Of a stretch of 64,000 nucleotides of DNA, positions 53,269-62,056 are shown one piece after another; position 1 is the first letter of the stretch; every line of letters begins with the position of its first letter. A program made the translations under genes and the position numbers. Source of the stretch: Bacteroidales bacterium (GTDB lineage: Bacteria; Bacteroidota; Bacteroidia; Bacteroidales; F082); contig JACFNF010000002.1 in the NCBI GenBank assembly GCA_019454985.1, forward strand, positions 62,001-126,000. The letters run 5' to 3'. The notes beneath the pieces were generated by a model, which saw nothing but the letters and a program-made list of their open reading frames with translations, made no database searches and was not told where the DNA came from.

Positions 53269-53555
53269 ACTGCCTTCGTGCTGACTTATAAATGAAGCCA
53301 ATATTTTGCGCTCCCTAAAATACAACATCCTTTTTGCGCCTATTTTGGGATTTTATGACCGAAATACGGATATTGTAAAAAAAAAGTTATCAACAATGCA
53401 ACCTTTTTACTAAAATGTAAATTAATGACAATCAGATAGATGTAATTGATTTGGGTTTTTCAACATTGCAGCATTGCCTAAATATGCATCATTGAATGAG
53501 GTAATCTCTATATTTGCGCGGGCTATTTGAAGAAGTTTTACTAAAAATTACTGCT
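53269..53555. other. Intergenic region before DhaL-DegV fusion gene
   Basis: An AT-rich 287-bp gap. It holds an imperfect inverted repeat (53312-53322 against 53341-53350) and a -7 element TATATTTG at 53509-53516. The -7 element overlaps the open frame start at 53514, so the true start must lie downstream. A TGCAAC at 53397-53402 is not followed by a CGTC at the ECF spacing. Confidence 0.5.
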
Positions 53556-55349
53556 TTGGAAGACAAACAAATCACCGAAATCAATGGTATTCAACTTTAT
53601 CATAGTTTCGTAGCCGGTGCAAAACGGATTTTTGAGAATCAACAACTGCTCAATAAGATTAATGTTTTTCCCGTAGCGGATGCCGACACGGGCACCAATC
53701 TTGCCAGCACGATGCGCAATATTGTGAATGCTGCGCAACCACAAGCCAGTTTAAAGCTTACAGCCATTTCATTGGCTGATGCCGCACTCACGGGCGCAAG
53801 AGGAAATTCGGGGATTATCTTCGCCCAATTTCTTTATGGTTTCAGCAACGAGATTAAAGAAGAAACCACACTTTCCACCAAAGCTTTCGCTGAATATATG
53901 CTCAGTGCGGTTAAGTACGCCTACGAAGCCATTGCCAATCCTGTGGAGGGTACGATGATTTCGGTGATTAAAGACTGGGCCGAATACCTTTATCAGCTCA
54001 AAGACCATATCGAAGATTTTCTGAAAATGCTCATCAACGCGCTGGTGAAAGCCGTTGAATCACTCAACAGTACGACCAGCAAAATGGCCGTTTTAGCCAA
54101 AGCCGGCGTGGTTGATGCCGGTGCCAAAGGTTTTGTTGTCTTTCTTGAAGGTATGCTCGATTATTTTAAAAATGGTCAGAAAGAGGTTATCCTCAATACC
54201 GACACGATTCAGGTTGAAGAAAGTGTGGATGCTATTACTCATGACCAAATCACCTATCGCTACTGTACAGAAGCCTTGATTAGCGGTAAAAACCTTAGAC
54301 GCGATGATTTTGTAAAAGCCATCAAACACCATGGTGATTCAATGGTGGTGGCTGGTTCGCCCGAAAAAATGCGCATTCACATCCATACCGATAAACCGTG
54401 GCAACTGTTTGAAGATATTGCACCACTCGGAACAGTAACCTACAAAAAGGTGGACGATATGGTGATGCAAAACGAGATTGCCTCAAACCGGAAATATCCT
54501 ATCGCCCTTGTGACCGATTCTACCAGCGATATCCCTGCCGATCTGATTGAAAAATATCAGATTCAGGTTGTGCCGCTTACGGTTCATTTTGGTGAGGAAT
54601 TCTACATTGACCGAATCACCATTCAGCCCGAACAATTCTTTCACAAACTGGAATCTAATTCCATCCATCCAACCAGTGCACAGCCTGCTTTTCCCGACTT
54701 CGTGAACCGCTACAATTATTTGAGTAGTCATTACGATTCGATGATTGGTATGCACATTTCGTCAGGGATGAGTGGTACCTGGCAAAACAGCCTCAATGCT
54801 TCGCGCAAAGCAATGGCTGAATCAGGAAAAAAAATCAGTGTGGTGGATAGCAAACGGCTTACCAGTGCACTGGGACTCGCCGTACTACGCGCTGCTGAAG
54901 CCATCGAAAAAGGAATGTCGCACGATGAAATTGTGAACCAAGCCAACACATGGGTCGAGAAGTCAAAAATCCTCGTTACTTCACGTTCTATGAAATTTAT
55001 GGTGCGAAGCGGAAGGGTGAGCAAATCCAAAGGATTCATCGGTAAGCTTTTTGGCATTAAACCTATTGTGGAGGTGATGAATTATGGGAAAACCGAAGTG
55101 TTTGGCAAACCGCTTTCCGAAAAATCCAGCATGAAAATGGTGATGGGCGAAATGAAAAAGTTCATTGGCCGGCAAGCTGTATGGGGGTACGCCATCACCC
55201 ATTCGGCCAATGAAGAAGGTGCCCAATGGTATGCTGCACAAATGGAAGCTCTTACAGGCAAAAAACCTGTCTTCATCAATCAGGCATCGCCGGTACTGGT
55301 GGCCAATGTCGGGCTTGGCGTTGTGGCACTCTCGGTTCTCCTCGAATAA
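53556..55349 (+). CDS. DhaL(FakA-like)-DegV(FakB-like) fusion protein
   Basis: About 597 residues combining two normally separate proteins. The N-terminal DhaL/DAK2 kinase domain (about 8-205) has the nucleotide/Mg motif VFPVADADTGTN (Asp42, Asp44) and GARGNSG. The middle domain resembles the FakA C-terminal part (YRYCTEALISG, HGDSMVVAGSPEK, HIHTDKP). The C-terminal DegV domain (about 325-597) has ALVTDSTSDIP, HPTSAQP, HISSGMSGTWQNS and VRSGRVSKSKG, the fatty-acid-binding signature. In Firmicutes, FakA phosphorylates fatty acids held by FakB; here both steps may occur in one chain. No ATG is suitable; TTG at 53556 is the best start, since a -7 element lies at 53509-53516. Confidence 0.82.
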   Translation: MEDKQITEINGIQLYHSFVAGAKRIFENQQLLNKINVFPVADADTGTNLASTMRNIVNAAQPQASLKLTAISLADAALTGARGNSGIIFAQFLYGFSNEIKEETTLSTKAFAEYMLSAVKYAYEAIANPVEGTMISVIKDWAEYLYQLKDHIEDFLKMLINALVKAVESLNSTTSKMAVLAKAGVVDAGAKGFVVFLEGMLDYFKNGQKEVILNTDTIQVEESVDAITHDQITYRYCTEALISGKNLRRDDFVKAIKHHGDSMVVAGSPEKMRIHIHTDKPWQLFEDIAPLGTVTYKKVDDMVMQNEIASNRKYPIALVTDSTSDIPADLIEKYQIQVVPLTVHFGEEFYIDRITIQPEQFFHKLESNSIHPTSAQPAFPDFVNRYNYLSSHYDSMIGMHISSGMSGTWQNSLNASRKAMAESGKKISVVDSKRLTSALGLAVLRAAEAIEKGMSHDEIVNQANTWVEKSKILVTSRSMKFMVRSGRVSKSKGFIGKLFGIKPIVEVMNYGKTEVFGKPLSEKSSMKMVMGEMKKFIGRQAVWGYAITHSANEEGAQWYAAQMEALTGKKPVFINQASPVLVANVGLGVVALSVLLE

Positions 55350-55370
55350 ACTCAAGATATTCAATTCCCT

Positions 55371-55396
55371 AAAGCAGGCAAAGCCTGCTTTTTTTG
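55371..55396 (+). terminator. Rho-independent terminator after DhaL-DegV gene
   Basis: AAAGCAGGC / GCCTGCTTT stem (55371-55379 with 55383-55391), loop AAA, and a T-run. It lies 21 bp after the stop. Confidence 0.9.
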
Positions 55397-55421
55397 ATTC
55401 ATTCTAAATACTTCCGGCTGT

Positions 55422-55452
55422 TTTGGCCTTCATCGGCAAATCGCTAATTTTG
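55422..55452 (+). promoter_or_regulatory. Bacteroidota-type promoter of the acyl-CoA synthetase
   Basis: TTTG at 55422-55425, an exact 19-bp spacer, and TAATTTTG at 55445-55452. The ATG lies 37 bp downstream. Confidence 0.78.
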
Positions 55453-55489
55453 CCGAAATATATTGTTAAAAAAATAACATTAAAGCCCT

Positions 55490-57559
55490 ATGATTACCAG
55501 ACAGCTCACCCATCCTGAAAGCATTGTCGTTGTTGGCGGCTCCAACGATGTTACCAAGCCGGGCGGAAAAGTTCTAAAAAACATTCTCGATGGCGGTTTT
55601 ACCGGCCAGATCAGTGTTGTAAATCCAAAGGAAAGCAATGTTCAGGGTATCTCCAGCTATGCAACGGCTTTGGATATTCCCAATACCGATCTGGCAGTGA
55701 TTGCCATTGCCGCCAAATATGTGCCCGATGTGGTGGATCAACTGGCATTTCAGAAAAAGACCCGAGCCTTTATCATTCTTTCGGCCGGTTTTAGTGAAGA
55801 AAGCCATGAAGGCAAGGTGTTGGAAGATAGAATAGTAGCTACGGTTAATCAAGTGGGTGGCTCATTGATCGGGCCAAACTGTGTGGGAATCCTGACGCCA
55901 CAACATCACAGTATTTTCACTTATCCGATTCCGACATTGAACCCTAAAGGATGCGATTTTATCTCGGGCTCGGGTGCTACAGCCTGTTTCATTATGGAGG
56001 CCGGCATTCCTAAAGGACTGACTTTTGCCAATGTTTACTCGGTTGGAAACTCAGCACAACTGGGGATCGAGGATATTTTAAAGCATATGGACGAGACTTT
56101 CGATTCGGCTACCGATTCGCCGGTGAAACTGCTCTATCTCGAAACCATCTCGCGACCCGATATGTTGCTGAAACATGCTTCCTCGCTCATCCGTAAGGGC
56201 TGTCGGATAGCCGCCATAAAATCAGGAAGCAGTGAGGCCGGCAGCCGTGCTGCCTCCTCACACACTGGCGCTCTGGCGAGCCCCGATCTGGCCGTGGACG
56301 CCCTGTTCCGCAAAGCCGGAATTGTGCGGTGTTACGGACGTGAAGACCTTATCACTGTGGCCTCACTTTTTATGCACCCTGAACTTCGAGGTAAAAATAT
56401 CGCCATCATCACCCATGCCGGAGGCCCTGCCGTTATGCTGACCGATGCTCTTTCGTCGGGCGGGATGGAAATCCCCGGACTGAAAGGCGAGGCTGCCGAA
56501 AGACTCAAAGAGAAACTTTTCCCGGGCTCATCGGTTGCCAATCCGATTGATTTTCTTGCCACAGGAACAGCTGAGCAGCTTGGCCAGATCATTGATGCTG
56601 TTGAAAACGATTTTGACGAAATTGACGGTATGGTTGTCATCTTTGGTACGCCCGGTCTTAGCCGGATCTTCGATGTTTACGAATTGCTCGACCAAAAGAT
56701 GAAAACTTGCAAAAAGCCCATTTACCCGGTACTGCCTTCCGTTTTGACTGCCGCTGAAGAGGTGAATATGTTTCTGTCAAAAAACCGCATCAACTTCCCT
56801 GATGAGGTGGTTTTAGGCAATGCCTTGGCACGGGTCTATCATAATCCAAAGCCTCAAATGATTGAGCCTGACGATTTTAAGGTTAATAGTGAAGCAATTC
56901 GTTCGGTCATCAACAGCATTGAGGCTGATGGCTATCTTTCACCGGCTCATGTTCAGTCATTGCTCGATGCAGCCGGTATTGCAAGGGCAGGAGAGGCCGT
57001 TGTTCAATCGGCCGAAGAGGCTGTGAAACAGGCTGTTCGTTTAGGCTTCCCTGTGGTGATGAAAGTGGTTGGGCCTGTGCATAAATCGGATGTTGGCGGC
57101 GTTGCGCTTCATATTGCTGGTGAAGCAGAGGTGATTCAGACTTTTGAACGGATGATCCGTATCAAGGATACCACGGCTGTGCTGATTCAACCAATGCTTT
57201 CCGGCCTTGAGCTTTTTGCAGGCATCAAACGCGAAGGATTATTTGGTCATATTTTGCTGGCCGGCCTGGGTGGTATTTTCATCGAAGTGCTCAAGGATGT
57301 ATCCGCCGAATTAGTGCCTGTTGATCTGCCCTTAGCCGAAAAGATGATTCGTCGTCTCAGGAGCTATGCCTTGCTTGAAGGCGTGCGTGGACAACGAGGT
57401 GTAAATATTGAAGCCTTTAAAGAAGTTATGGTGAGGCTTTCCAGGCTCGTTGAGGCGGCGCCGGAGATTGCCGAACTCGACCTCAATCCTCTTCTGGCAT
57501 CGCCCGAGGCGGTGGTTGCTGTTGATGCACGAATTCGTATTGAAAGGGTAAAAAAATGA
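55490..57559 (+). CDS. ADP-forming acyl-CoA synthetase (acetate--CoA ligase family)
   Basis: A 689-residue fused alpha-beta enzyme that converts an acyl-CoA plus ADP and Pi to acid, CoA and ATP. A CoA-binding Rossmann domain (VVGGSNDVTKPGG) is followed by the ligase domains with the phospho-histidine motif SHTGAL, then a C-terminal ATP-grasp domain (about 470-689; VVMKVVGPVHKSDVGGV, LLAGLGGIF, ELDLNPLL). Such enzymes conserve energy in peptide fermenters. Residue order supports the ADP- rather than AMP-forming family. Its position near a 2-oxoacid:ferredoxin oxidoreductase suggests branched-chain or aromatic acyl-CoA substrates. Confidence 0.92.
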   Translation: MITRQLTHPESIVVVGGSNDVTKPGGKVLKNILDGGFTGQISVVNPKESNVQGISSYATALDIPNTDLAVIAIAAKYVPDVVDQLAFQKKTRAFIILSAGFSEESHEGKVLEDRIVATVNQVGGSLIGPNCVGILTPQHHSIFTYPIPTLNPKGCDFISGSGATACFIMEAGIPKGLTFANVYSVGNSAQLGIEDILKHMDETFDSATDSPVKLLYLETISRPDMLLKHASSLIRKGCRIAAIKSGSSEAGSRAASSHTGALASPDLAVDALFRKAGIVRCYGREDLITVASLFMHPELRGKNIAIITHAGGPAVMLTDALSSGGMEIPGLKGEAAERLKEKLFPGSSVANPIDFLATGTAEQLGQIIDAVENDFDEIDGMVVIFGTPGLSRIFDVYELLDQKMKTCKKPIYPVLPSVLTAAEEVNMFLSKNRINFPDEVVLGNALARVYHNPKPQMIEPDDFKVNSEAIRSVINSIEADGYLSPAHVQSLLDAAGIARAGEAVVQSAEEAVKQAVRLGFPVVMKVVGPVHKSDVGGVALHIAGEAEVIQTFERMIRIKDTTAVLIQPMLSGLELFAGIKREGLFGHILLAGLGGIFIEVLKDVSAELVPVDLPLAEKMIRRLRSYALLEGVRGQRGVNIEAFKEVMVRLSRLVEAAPEIAELDLNPLLASPEAVVAVDARIRIERVKK

Positions 57560-58236
57560 AAAAAACTGATTTTACCATCATCGCCTGCATTGTGTTGATT
57601 GGTGCTGTTTTTGTATTTATGCCACAGGTTTTACAGGCTTATAACACAGCCAATAGCGAACATGGTATGTGGATGAGTTTTGTGAAGTTTGCTGTTTTGG
57701 CCACTTTTGGCGAGGCGCTTGCTTTGCGGATCAGGACAGGTCATTACTATCATCCGGGCTTTGGATTGCTACCCCGCGCATTGGTATGGGGCTTTTTGGG
57801 ACTGACCATCAAAATGGCTTTCACGGTATTTGCTTCTGGCGTGCCGGTTTTTGTTCAATATCTTGGTTATGAACAGGCTACAACGGTGCTCAAAACTGGC
57901 CCTGTACTTGGAAAAATCGGAGTGGCTTTTTGCATCAGCACTTTGCTCAATGTGGTTTATGCCCCGGTGATGATGACATTCCATAAAATCACGGACACCC
58001 ATATTGTACAGAATGGCGGGACGTTGACAGGTCTGTTCAAACCCATTCATTTTGCACAAATTTTAAAAGAAATTGACTGGGATAGGATGTGGAATTTTGT
58101 TTTTAAAAAAACAATTCCCTTTTTCTGGATCCCCGCACACACCATTACCTTTTTATTGCCCGAGACCCTTCAGGTACTCTTCGCTGCTTTACTGAGTGTG
58201 GCATTGGGAGTGTTGTTAAGCTTGAAGAAGACATAG
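57556..58236 (+). CDS. Small polytopic membrane protein, Mpv17-like
   Basis: A 226-residue integral membrane protein with about five helices. The C-terminal block with conserved Trp, KTIPFFWIPAHTITF, LPETLQVLF resembles the Mpv17/PMP22 signature of mitochondrial and peroxisomal proteins (Trp-Pro, Asn-Phe, Val-Pro...Arg), though several positions differ, so the assignment is tentative. It overlaps the acyl-CoA synthetase stop by 4 bp (ATGA) and is therefore co-translated with it. A role in substrate or product transport is an inference. Confidence 0.6.
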   Translation: MKKTDFTIIACIVLIGAVFVFMPQVLQAYNTANSEHGMWMSFVKFAVLATFGEALALRIRTGHYYHPGFGLLPRALVWGFLGLTIKMAFTVFASGVPVFVQYLGYEQATTVLKTGPVLGKIGVAFCISTLLNVVYAPVMMTFHKITDTHIVQNGGTLTGLFKPIHFAQILKEIDWDRMWNFVFKKTIPFFWIPAHTITFLLPETLQVLFAALLSVALGVLLSLKKT

Positions 58237-58306
58237 GTAACGGGCTGTGTAGCAATTAGGTATAATCGAAGGATATTACTTAAGAACATAAAATCATTCT
58301 AAATTA

Positions 58307-58346
58307 CCGAAAGGGTGCAATCGAGTGCGCCCTTTCGGCTTTTTTT
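58307..58346 (+). terminator. Rho-independent terminator after Mpv17-like gene
   Basis: CCGAAAGGG at 58307-58315 pairs with 58330-58338, extended by a G-T and two further pairs, loop of 8 nt, then CTTTTTTT. It separates the acyl-CoA synthetase operon from the aminotransferase. Confidence 0.9.
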
Positions 58347-58348
58347 GA

Positions 58349-58356
58349 TACCTTTG
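58349..58356 (+). promoter_or_regulatory. -7 element upstream of aminotransferase
   Basis: TACCTTTG matches TAnnTTTG and lies 51 bp before ATG 58408, directly after the preceding terminator. No clean TTTG at -33. Confidence 0.4.
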
Positions 58357-58407
58357 TGCAAACACTAACAGTACAACGATTTTGTGCTGTAAGAAAAATT
58401 GAACATC

Positions 58408-59727
58408 ATGAGAAGTACACCCATTGATTACGCAACGGTAAAACAAAAAATTCAGGAACTCGGTGTCGCAAAGGTAGGCAAGGCTTCCATCAGAGAAATA
58501 AAGAAATTGGTTGATGATATCGAAAAAGCCACAGGAGAACGGTTTGTACGTATGGAGATGGGCGTTCCGGGCTTACCCCCTGCAAAAGTGGGAGTTGAAG
58601 GTCAGATTGAAGCACTCAAAAAAGGTGTTGCTGCCCTTTATCCCGATATTCATGGCATCCCGGAATTAAAGAAAGAAATCTCCCGGTTTGTCAAGCTTTT
58701 CGTCAACGTGGATGTTGCTCCCGATGGTTGTATCCCTACGGTTGGCTCCATGCAGGGAGGCTTCGCAAGTTTTTTGATGCTTAGCCGTATTCGTGAAAAT
58801 CATAACACCACGCTGTTTATTGACCCCGGATTTCCGGTTCACAAGCAGCAACATAAAGTTTTAGGCTTACCCTTCGCCAGTTTTGATGTGTATGATTATC
58901 GCGGCCCAAAACTTTACGACAAGGTGAAGTCGTATCTTGATCAAGGCAATATACATTCCATCCTGTATAGCAACCCCAATAATCCTTCGTGGATTTGTTT
59001 CACCGAGAAGGAGTTGGCCAGCATTGGCAAATTGGCCAACGAATATGGGGTGGTCATCATGGAAGATTTGGCCTATTTTGGAATGGACTTCCGTCAGGAT
59101 TTCAGCCGTCCGGGTCAACCGCCATTTCAGCCCACCGTGGCACACTACACCGATAAATATGTGCTTTTCATTTCCAGCTCCAAAGTGTTCAGCTATGCCG
59201 GTGAGCGCATTGGCATGATGGTTATTTCGGACAAATTGTTCAACGCACGTTATCCCGATCTCAAACGTTTCTATCCGAATGACCTCTTTGGCCATGCCAT
59301 GATTTTTGGGACTCTTTATCCGCTGAGCTCAGGAACTTCACATTCAGCGCAATATGGTCTGGCAGCTATGCTCAAAGCTGCCAACGATGGCAGCTTCAAT
59401 TTCATTGAGGAGGTGAAGGAATACGGCGAAAAGGCAAAAATTATGAAGAAGCTGTTCACTGACAATGGTTTCCATATTGTTTATGACAGAGATGAAGACC
59501 GGCCGATAGCCGACGGTTTTTATTTCACTTATGCATATCCGGGCTTTACCGGTGTGGACTTGCTCGAAGAGATGTTGTATTACGGCATCAGCGCCATTGC
59601 ACTCGATATCACCGGCAGCGAACGCCTCGAAGGAATCAGGGCTTGTACCTCACTCATTCAGCGTGATCAGTTTGGCGATCTTGAGAAAAGACTAAAAGCA
59701 TTCCATGCCGATCATCCGATCATTTGA
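58408..59727 (+). CDS. Class I/II PLP-dependent aminotransferase
   Basis: A 439-residue fold-type I aminotransferase. The pattern includes YSNPNNPSWICF, MEDLAYFGMDF (Asp/Tyr contacting PLP) and the Schiff-base lysine in ISSSKVFSYAGERIG (about residue 260). The family assignment is secure but the substrate is not; location between the acyl-CoA synthetase and the 2-oxoacid oxidoreductase makes branched-chain or aromatic amino acids likely. A TTG nine bases upstream could also start the frame; ATG at 58408 is preferred. Confidence 0.88.
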   Translation: MRSTPIDYATVKQKIQELGVAKVGKASIREIKKLVDDIEKATGERFVRMEMGVPGLPPAKVGVEGQIEALKKGVAALYPDIHGIPELKKEISRFVKLFVNVDVAPDGCIPTVGSMQGGFASFLMLSRIRENHNTTLFIDPGFPVHKQQHKVLGLPFASFDVYDYRGPKLYDKVKSYLDQGNIHSILYSNPNNPSWICFTEKELASIGKLANEYGVVIMEDLAYFGMDFRQDFSRPGQPPFQPTVAHYTDKYVLFISSSKVFSYAGERIGMMVISDKLFNARYPDLKRFYPNDLFGHAMIFGTLYPLSSGTSHSAQYGLAAMLKAANDGSFNFIEEVKEYGEKAKIMKKLFTDNGFHIVYDRDEDRPIADGFYFTYAYPGFTGVDLLEEMLYYGISAIALDITGSERLEGIRACTSLIQRDQFGDLEKRLKAFHADHPII

Positions 59728-59863
59728 ATCTACTGATTTTGATGTGCTTTACCGTTATCTGGTTAAATGCGAACGAAAATCACAGCTTATTTAAATTAAA
59801 TATAAATTACGGCAAGTCAGGCATGTAGGCTTTTTATGAAGGTTTTTTGACAAGCTTAATCCG

Positions 59864-59871
59864 TAATTTTG
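59864..59871 (+). promoter_or_regulatory. -7 element of oxidoreductase operon
   Basis: TAATTTTG at 59864-59871, 32 bp before the ferredoxin ATG at 59904. It also shows that a start upstream at 59847 is unlikely. A TTTG lies 14 bp upstream, shorter than ideal spacing. Confidence 0.45.
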
Positions 59872-59903
59872 TAGCAGAAAATGACACCTTAAAAACGATA
59901 ATT

Positions 59904-60128
59904 ATGGCAAAAGTAAGAGGCGCCATTGTGGTTGACGAAGAAAAATGCAAGGGTTGTTCGGTTTGCATCCCTGCCTGCCCCACTTCGGTCATTGCATTGG
60001 CCAAAGAGTTTAACAGTAAAGGGTACAACTACGCTTATATGGAGAATCCCGAAGAATGTACGGGTTGCACCAATTGCGCCGTTGTATGCCCCGACGGGGT
60101 TATCACCGTTTATCGAATTAAATCCTGA
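59904..60128 (+). CDS. Ferredoxin-type delta subunit of 2-oxoacid oxidoreductase
   Basis: A 74-residue two-[4Fe-4S] protein with clusters CKGCSVCIPACP and CTGCTNCAVVCP. It is the electron-accepting subunit of the four-gene 2-oxoacid:ferredoxin oxidoreductase and starts an operon: 26 bp to the next gene. ATG at 59904 is chosen over an upstream start that would lie in the promoter. Confidence 0.93.
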   Translation: MAKVRGAIVVDEEKCKGCSVCIPACPTSVIALAKEFNSKGYNYAYMENPEECTGCTNCAVVCPDGVITVYRIKS

Positions 60129-60154
60129 ACACGATCAGGCAAAAAAATTGAATT

Positions 60155-61240
60155 ATGGGAGAACTGAGATTAATGAAAGGAAATGAAGCATTGGCTGAAG
60201 CCGCCATCCGTGCCGGCGCCGATGCTTATTTTGGCTACCCTATCACCCCCCAGTCGGAAGTGATCGAATATCTGATGGCCGAAAAACCCTGGGAGCGGAC
60301 AGGCATGGTGGTACTTCAGGCTGAGAGTGAAGTTTCTGCCATCAACATGGTTTATGGCGCAGCTTCTACCGGAAAACGTGTGATGACTTCTTCTTCGTCG
60401 CCCGGCATCAGCCTGAAACAAGAAGGATTGTCTTATATTGCAGGCGCTGAGCTGCCCTGCCTCTATGCGAACGTGGTGCGTGGCGGCCCGGGTCTGGGTA
60501 CGATCCAGCCTTCGCAGGCCGACTATTTCCAGAGCACCAAAGGTGGCGGGCATGGCGACTATCGCCAGATTGTACTGGCTCCGGCTTCCGTTCAGGAAAT
60601 GGCCGATTTTGTGAAACTTGGCTTCGAACTGGCTTTCAAATACCGCATCGCCGTTTTGATTCTCTCCGATGGCGTCATCGGTCAGATGATGGAGAAAGTT
60701 GAACTTTTTGACCCCATCCCACGCCTGAGCGATGAAGAAGTGGCAGCCAACAATCCCTGGGCCACAACCGGCAAAAAACATGGAACTCAACGCCGTATCA
60801 TCACCTCGCTCGACTTAGATTCGAGCAAAATGGAGCAACATAACCTTCATCTGCAGGAGAAATACCGCAAGATTCAGGAAAACGAAGTCCGCTACGAACT
60901 CATTGATTGCGACGATGCCGAATATATTTTTGTGGCTTATGGCTCCAGCGCACGTATTGCTCAGAAATCGGTACAATTAGCCCGTGCCAAAGGCATCAAA
61001 GCCGGTCTATTCCGGTTGATCACCCTGTTCCCATTCCCTGGAAAAGAAATGGAAGCTTTGTGCAAAAAAGGCGTAAAAGGCTGGCTTGCTGTTGAAATGA
61101 GCGCCGGACAGATGGTGGAAGATGTGAAACTCTCCGTTAGAGGTTGCGCAAAAGTGGAGCATTTCGGACGCTTCGGCGGCATCGTCCACTCGCCTGAAGA
61201 AGTTTTGAAAGCCTTAGAAGAAAAAATTATAGGAGAATAA
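60155..61240 (+). CDS. vorB: 2-oxoacid:ferredoxin oxidoreductase alpha subunit (VorB-like)
   Basis: A 361-residue subunit carrying the pyruvate:ferredoxin-oxidoreductase domains I and II. Signatures are GNEALAEAAIRAGADAYFGYPITPQSE, VLQAESEVSAINMVYGA and RGGPGLGTIQPSQADYF. The sequence most resembles branched-chain (VorB) and KorA-type subunits; exact substrate cannot be fixed. It catalyses oxidative decarboxylation of 2-oxoacids to acyl-CoA with electrons to ferredoxin. Two bases separate its stop from the beta subunit. Confidence 0.92.
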   Translation: MGELRLMKGNEALAEAAIRAGADAYFGYPITPQSEVIEYLMAEKPWERTGMVVLQAESEVSAINMVYGAASTGKRVMTSSSSPGISLKQEGLSYIAGAELPCLYANVVRGGPGLGTIQPSQADYFQSTKGGGHGDYRQIVLAPASVQEMADFVKLGFELAFKYRIAVLILSDGVIGQMMEKVELFDPIPRLSDEEVAANNPWATTGKKHGTQRRIITSLDLDSSKMEQHNLHLQEKYRKIQENEVRYELIDCDDAEYIFVAYGSSARIAQKSVQLARAKGIKAGLFRLITLFPFPGKEMEALCKKGVKGWLAVEMSAGQMVEDVKLSVRGCAKVEHFGRFGGIVHSPEEVLKALEEKIIGE

Positions 61241-61243
61241 ACT

Positions 61244-62032
61244 ATGTCAACAATAACCCTCGAAGATATCATTAAGCCGGAGAATCTGGTCTATAAAAAA
61301 ACTCCGCTGATGACCGATAAGGTGCTGAGCTATTGTCCCGGTTGCGGACATGGCACCGCCCACCGTATCACGATGGAAGTGATCGAAGAACTTGGACTCG
61401 AAGAAAACACAATTGGCATTGCCCCTGTAGGATGCTCGGTGTTGGCTTATGAGTTTATGGATGTGGACATGGTGCAGGCCGCACACGGACGTGCTCCGGC
61501 ATTGGCCACCGGAATTAAACGCCTTTGGCCCAACAAAACTGTTTTCACCTATCAGGGTGATGGCGACTTAGCTGCTATCGGTACCGCCGAAACCATCCAT
61601 GCCTGCAACAGAGGCGAAAAAATTGTGATCATCTTTGTGAACAACGGTATCTATGGAATGACCGGCGGACAGATGGCTCCAACAACCCTGCCCGGAATGA
61701 AGTCGTCCACCTCGCCTTATGGCCGTGATGTAGAACGGATGGGTAATCCATTGAAGATTACTGAATTGGTTGCTCAACTTCCCGGAACATATTTCGTTTC
61801 ACGTCAAGCGGTTCATACTCCCGCAGCCGTCAGAAAAGCAAAACGTGCAATCAAGAAAGCTTTCGAGAACCAACGCGACAACAAGCCCGGACTTTCGTTT
61901 ATCGAGATCGTATCAAACTGTAACTCGGGCTGGAAAATGACTCCAAACGATGCGAATAAGTGGATGGAAGAAAATATGTTCCCCTTCTATCCATTAGGTG
62001 ATATCAAAGTGGACGGACAACTGCTCAAGTGA
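61244..62032 (+). CDS. 2-oxoacid:ferredoxin oxidoreductase beta subunit (TPP-binding)
   Basis: A 262-residue thiamine-diphosphate subunit. CPGCGHG near the N-terminus, GCSVLAYEF, and the TPP motif GDGDLAAIGTAETIHA ... NNGIYGMTGGQ are all present. It forms the catalytic core with the alpha subunit. The last ~30 residues (SGWKMTPNDANKWMEENM) match family ends. Confidence 0.93.
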   Translation: MSTITLEDIIKPENLVYKKTPLMTDKVLSYCPGCGHGTAHRITMEVIEELGLEENTIGIAPVGCSVLAYEFMDVDMVQAAHGRAPALATGIKRLWPNKTVFTYQGDGDLAAIGTAETIHACNRGEKIVIIFVNNGIYGMTGGQMAPTTLPGMKSSTSPYGRDVERMGNPLKITELVAQLPGTYFVSRQAVHTPAAVRKAKRAIKKAFENQRDNKPGLSFIEIVSNCNSGWKMTPNDANKWMEENMFPFYPLGDIKVDGQLLK

Positions 62033-62056
62033 TTTTAACCGTAACAACTTAGAAAA

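Noticed and set aside
53388-53398. TTATCAACA-like DnaA box suggesting a replication origin
   Set aside because: Only one imperfect copy, with no cluster of boxes, no dnaA/dnaN/gidA neighbours and no DNA-unwinding region.
53397-53425. Possible third ECF-type promoter (TGCAAC at 53397-53402)
   Set aside because: No CGTC occurs 17 bp downstream; the following sequence is AT-rich and the gene has its own TATATTTG element.
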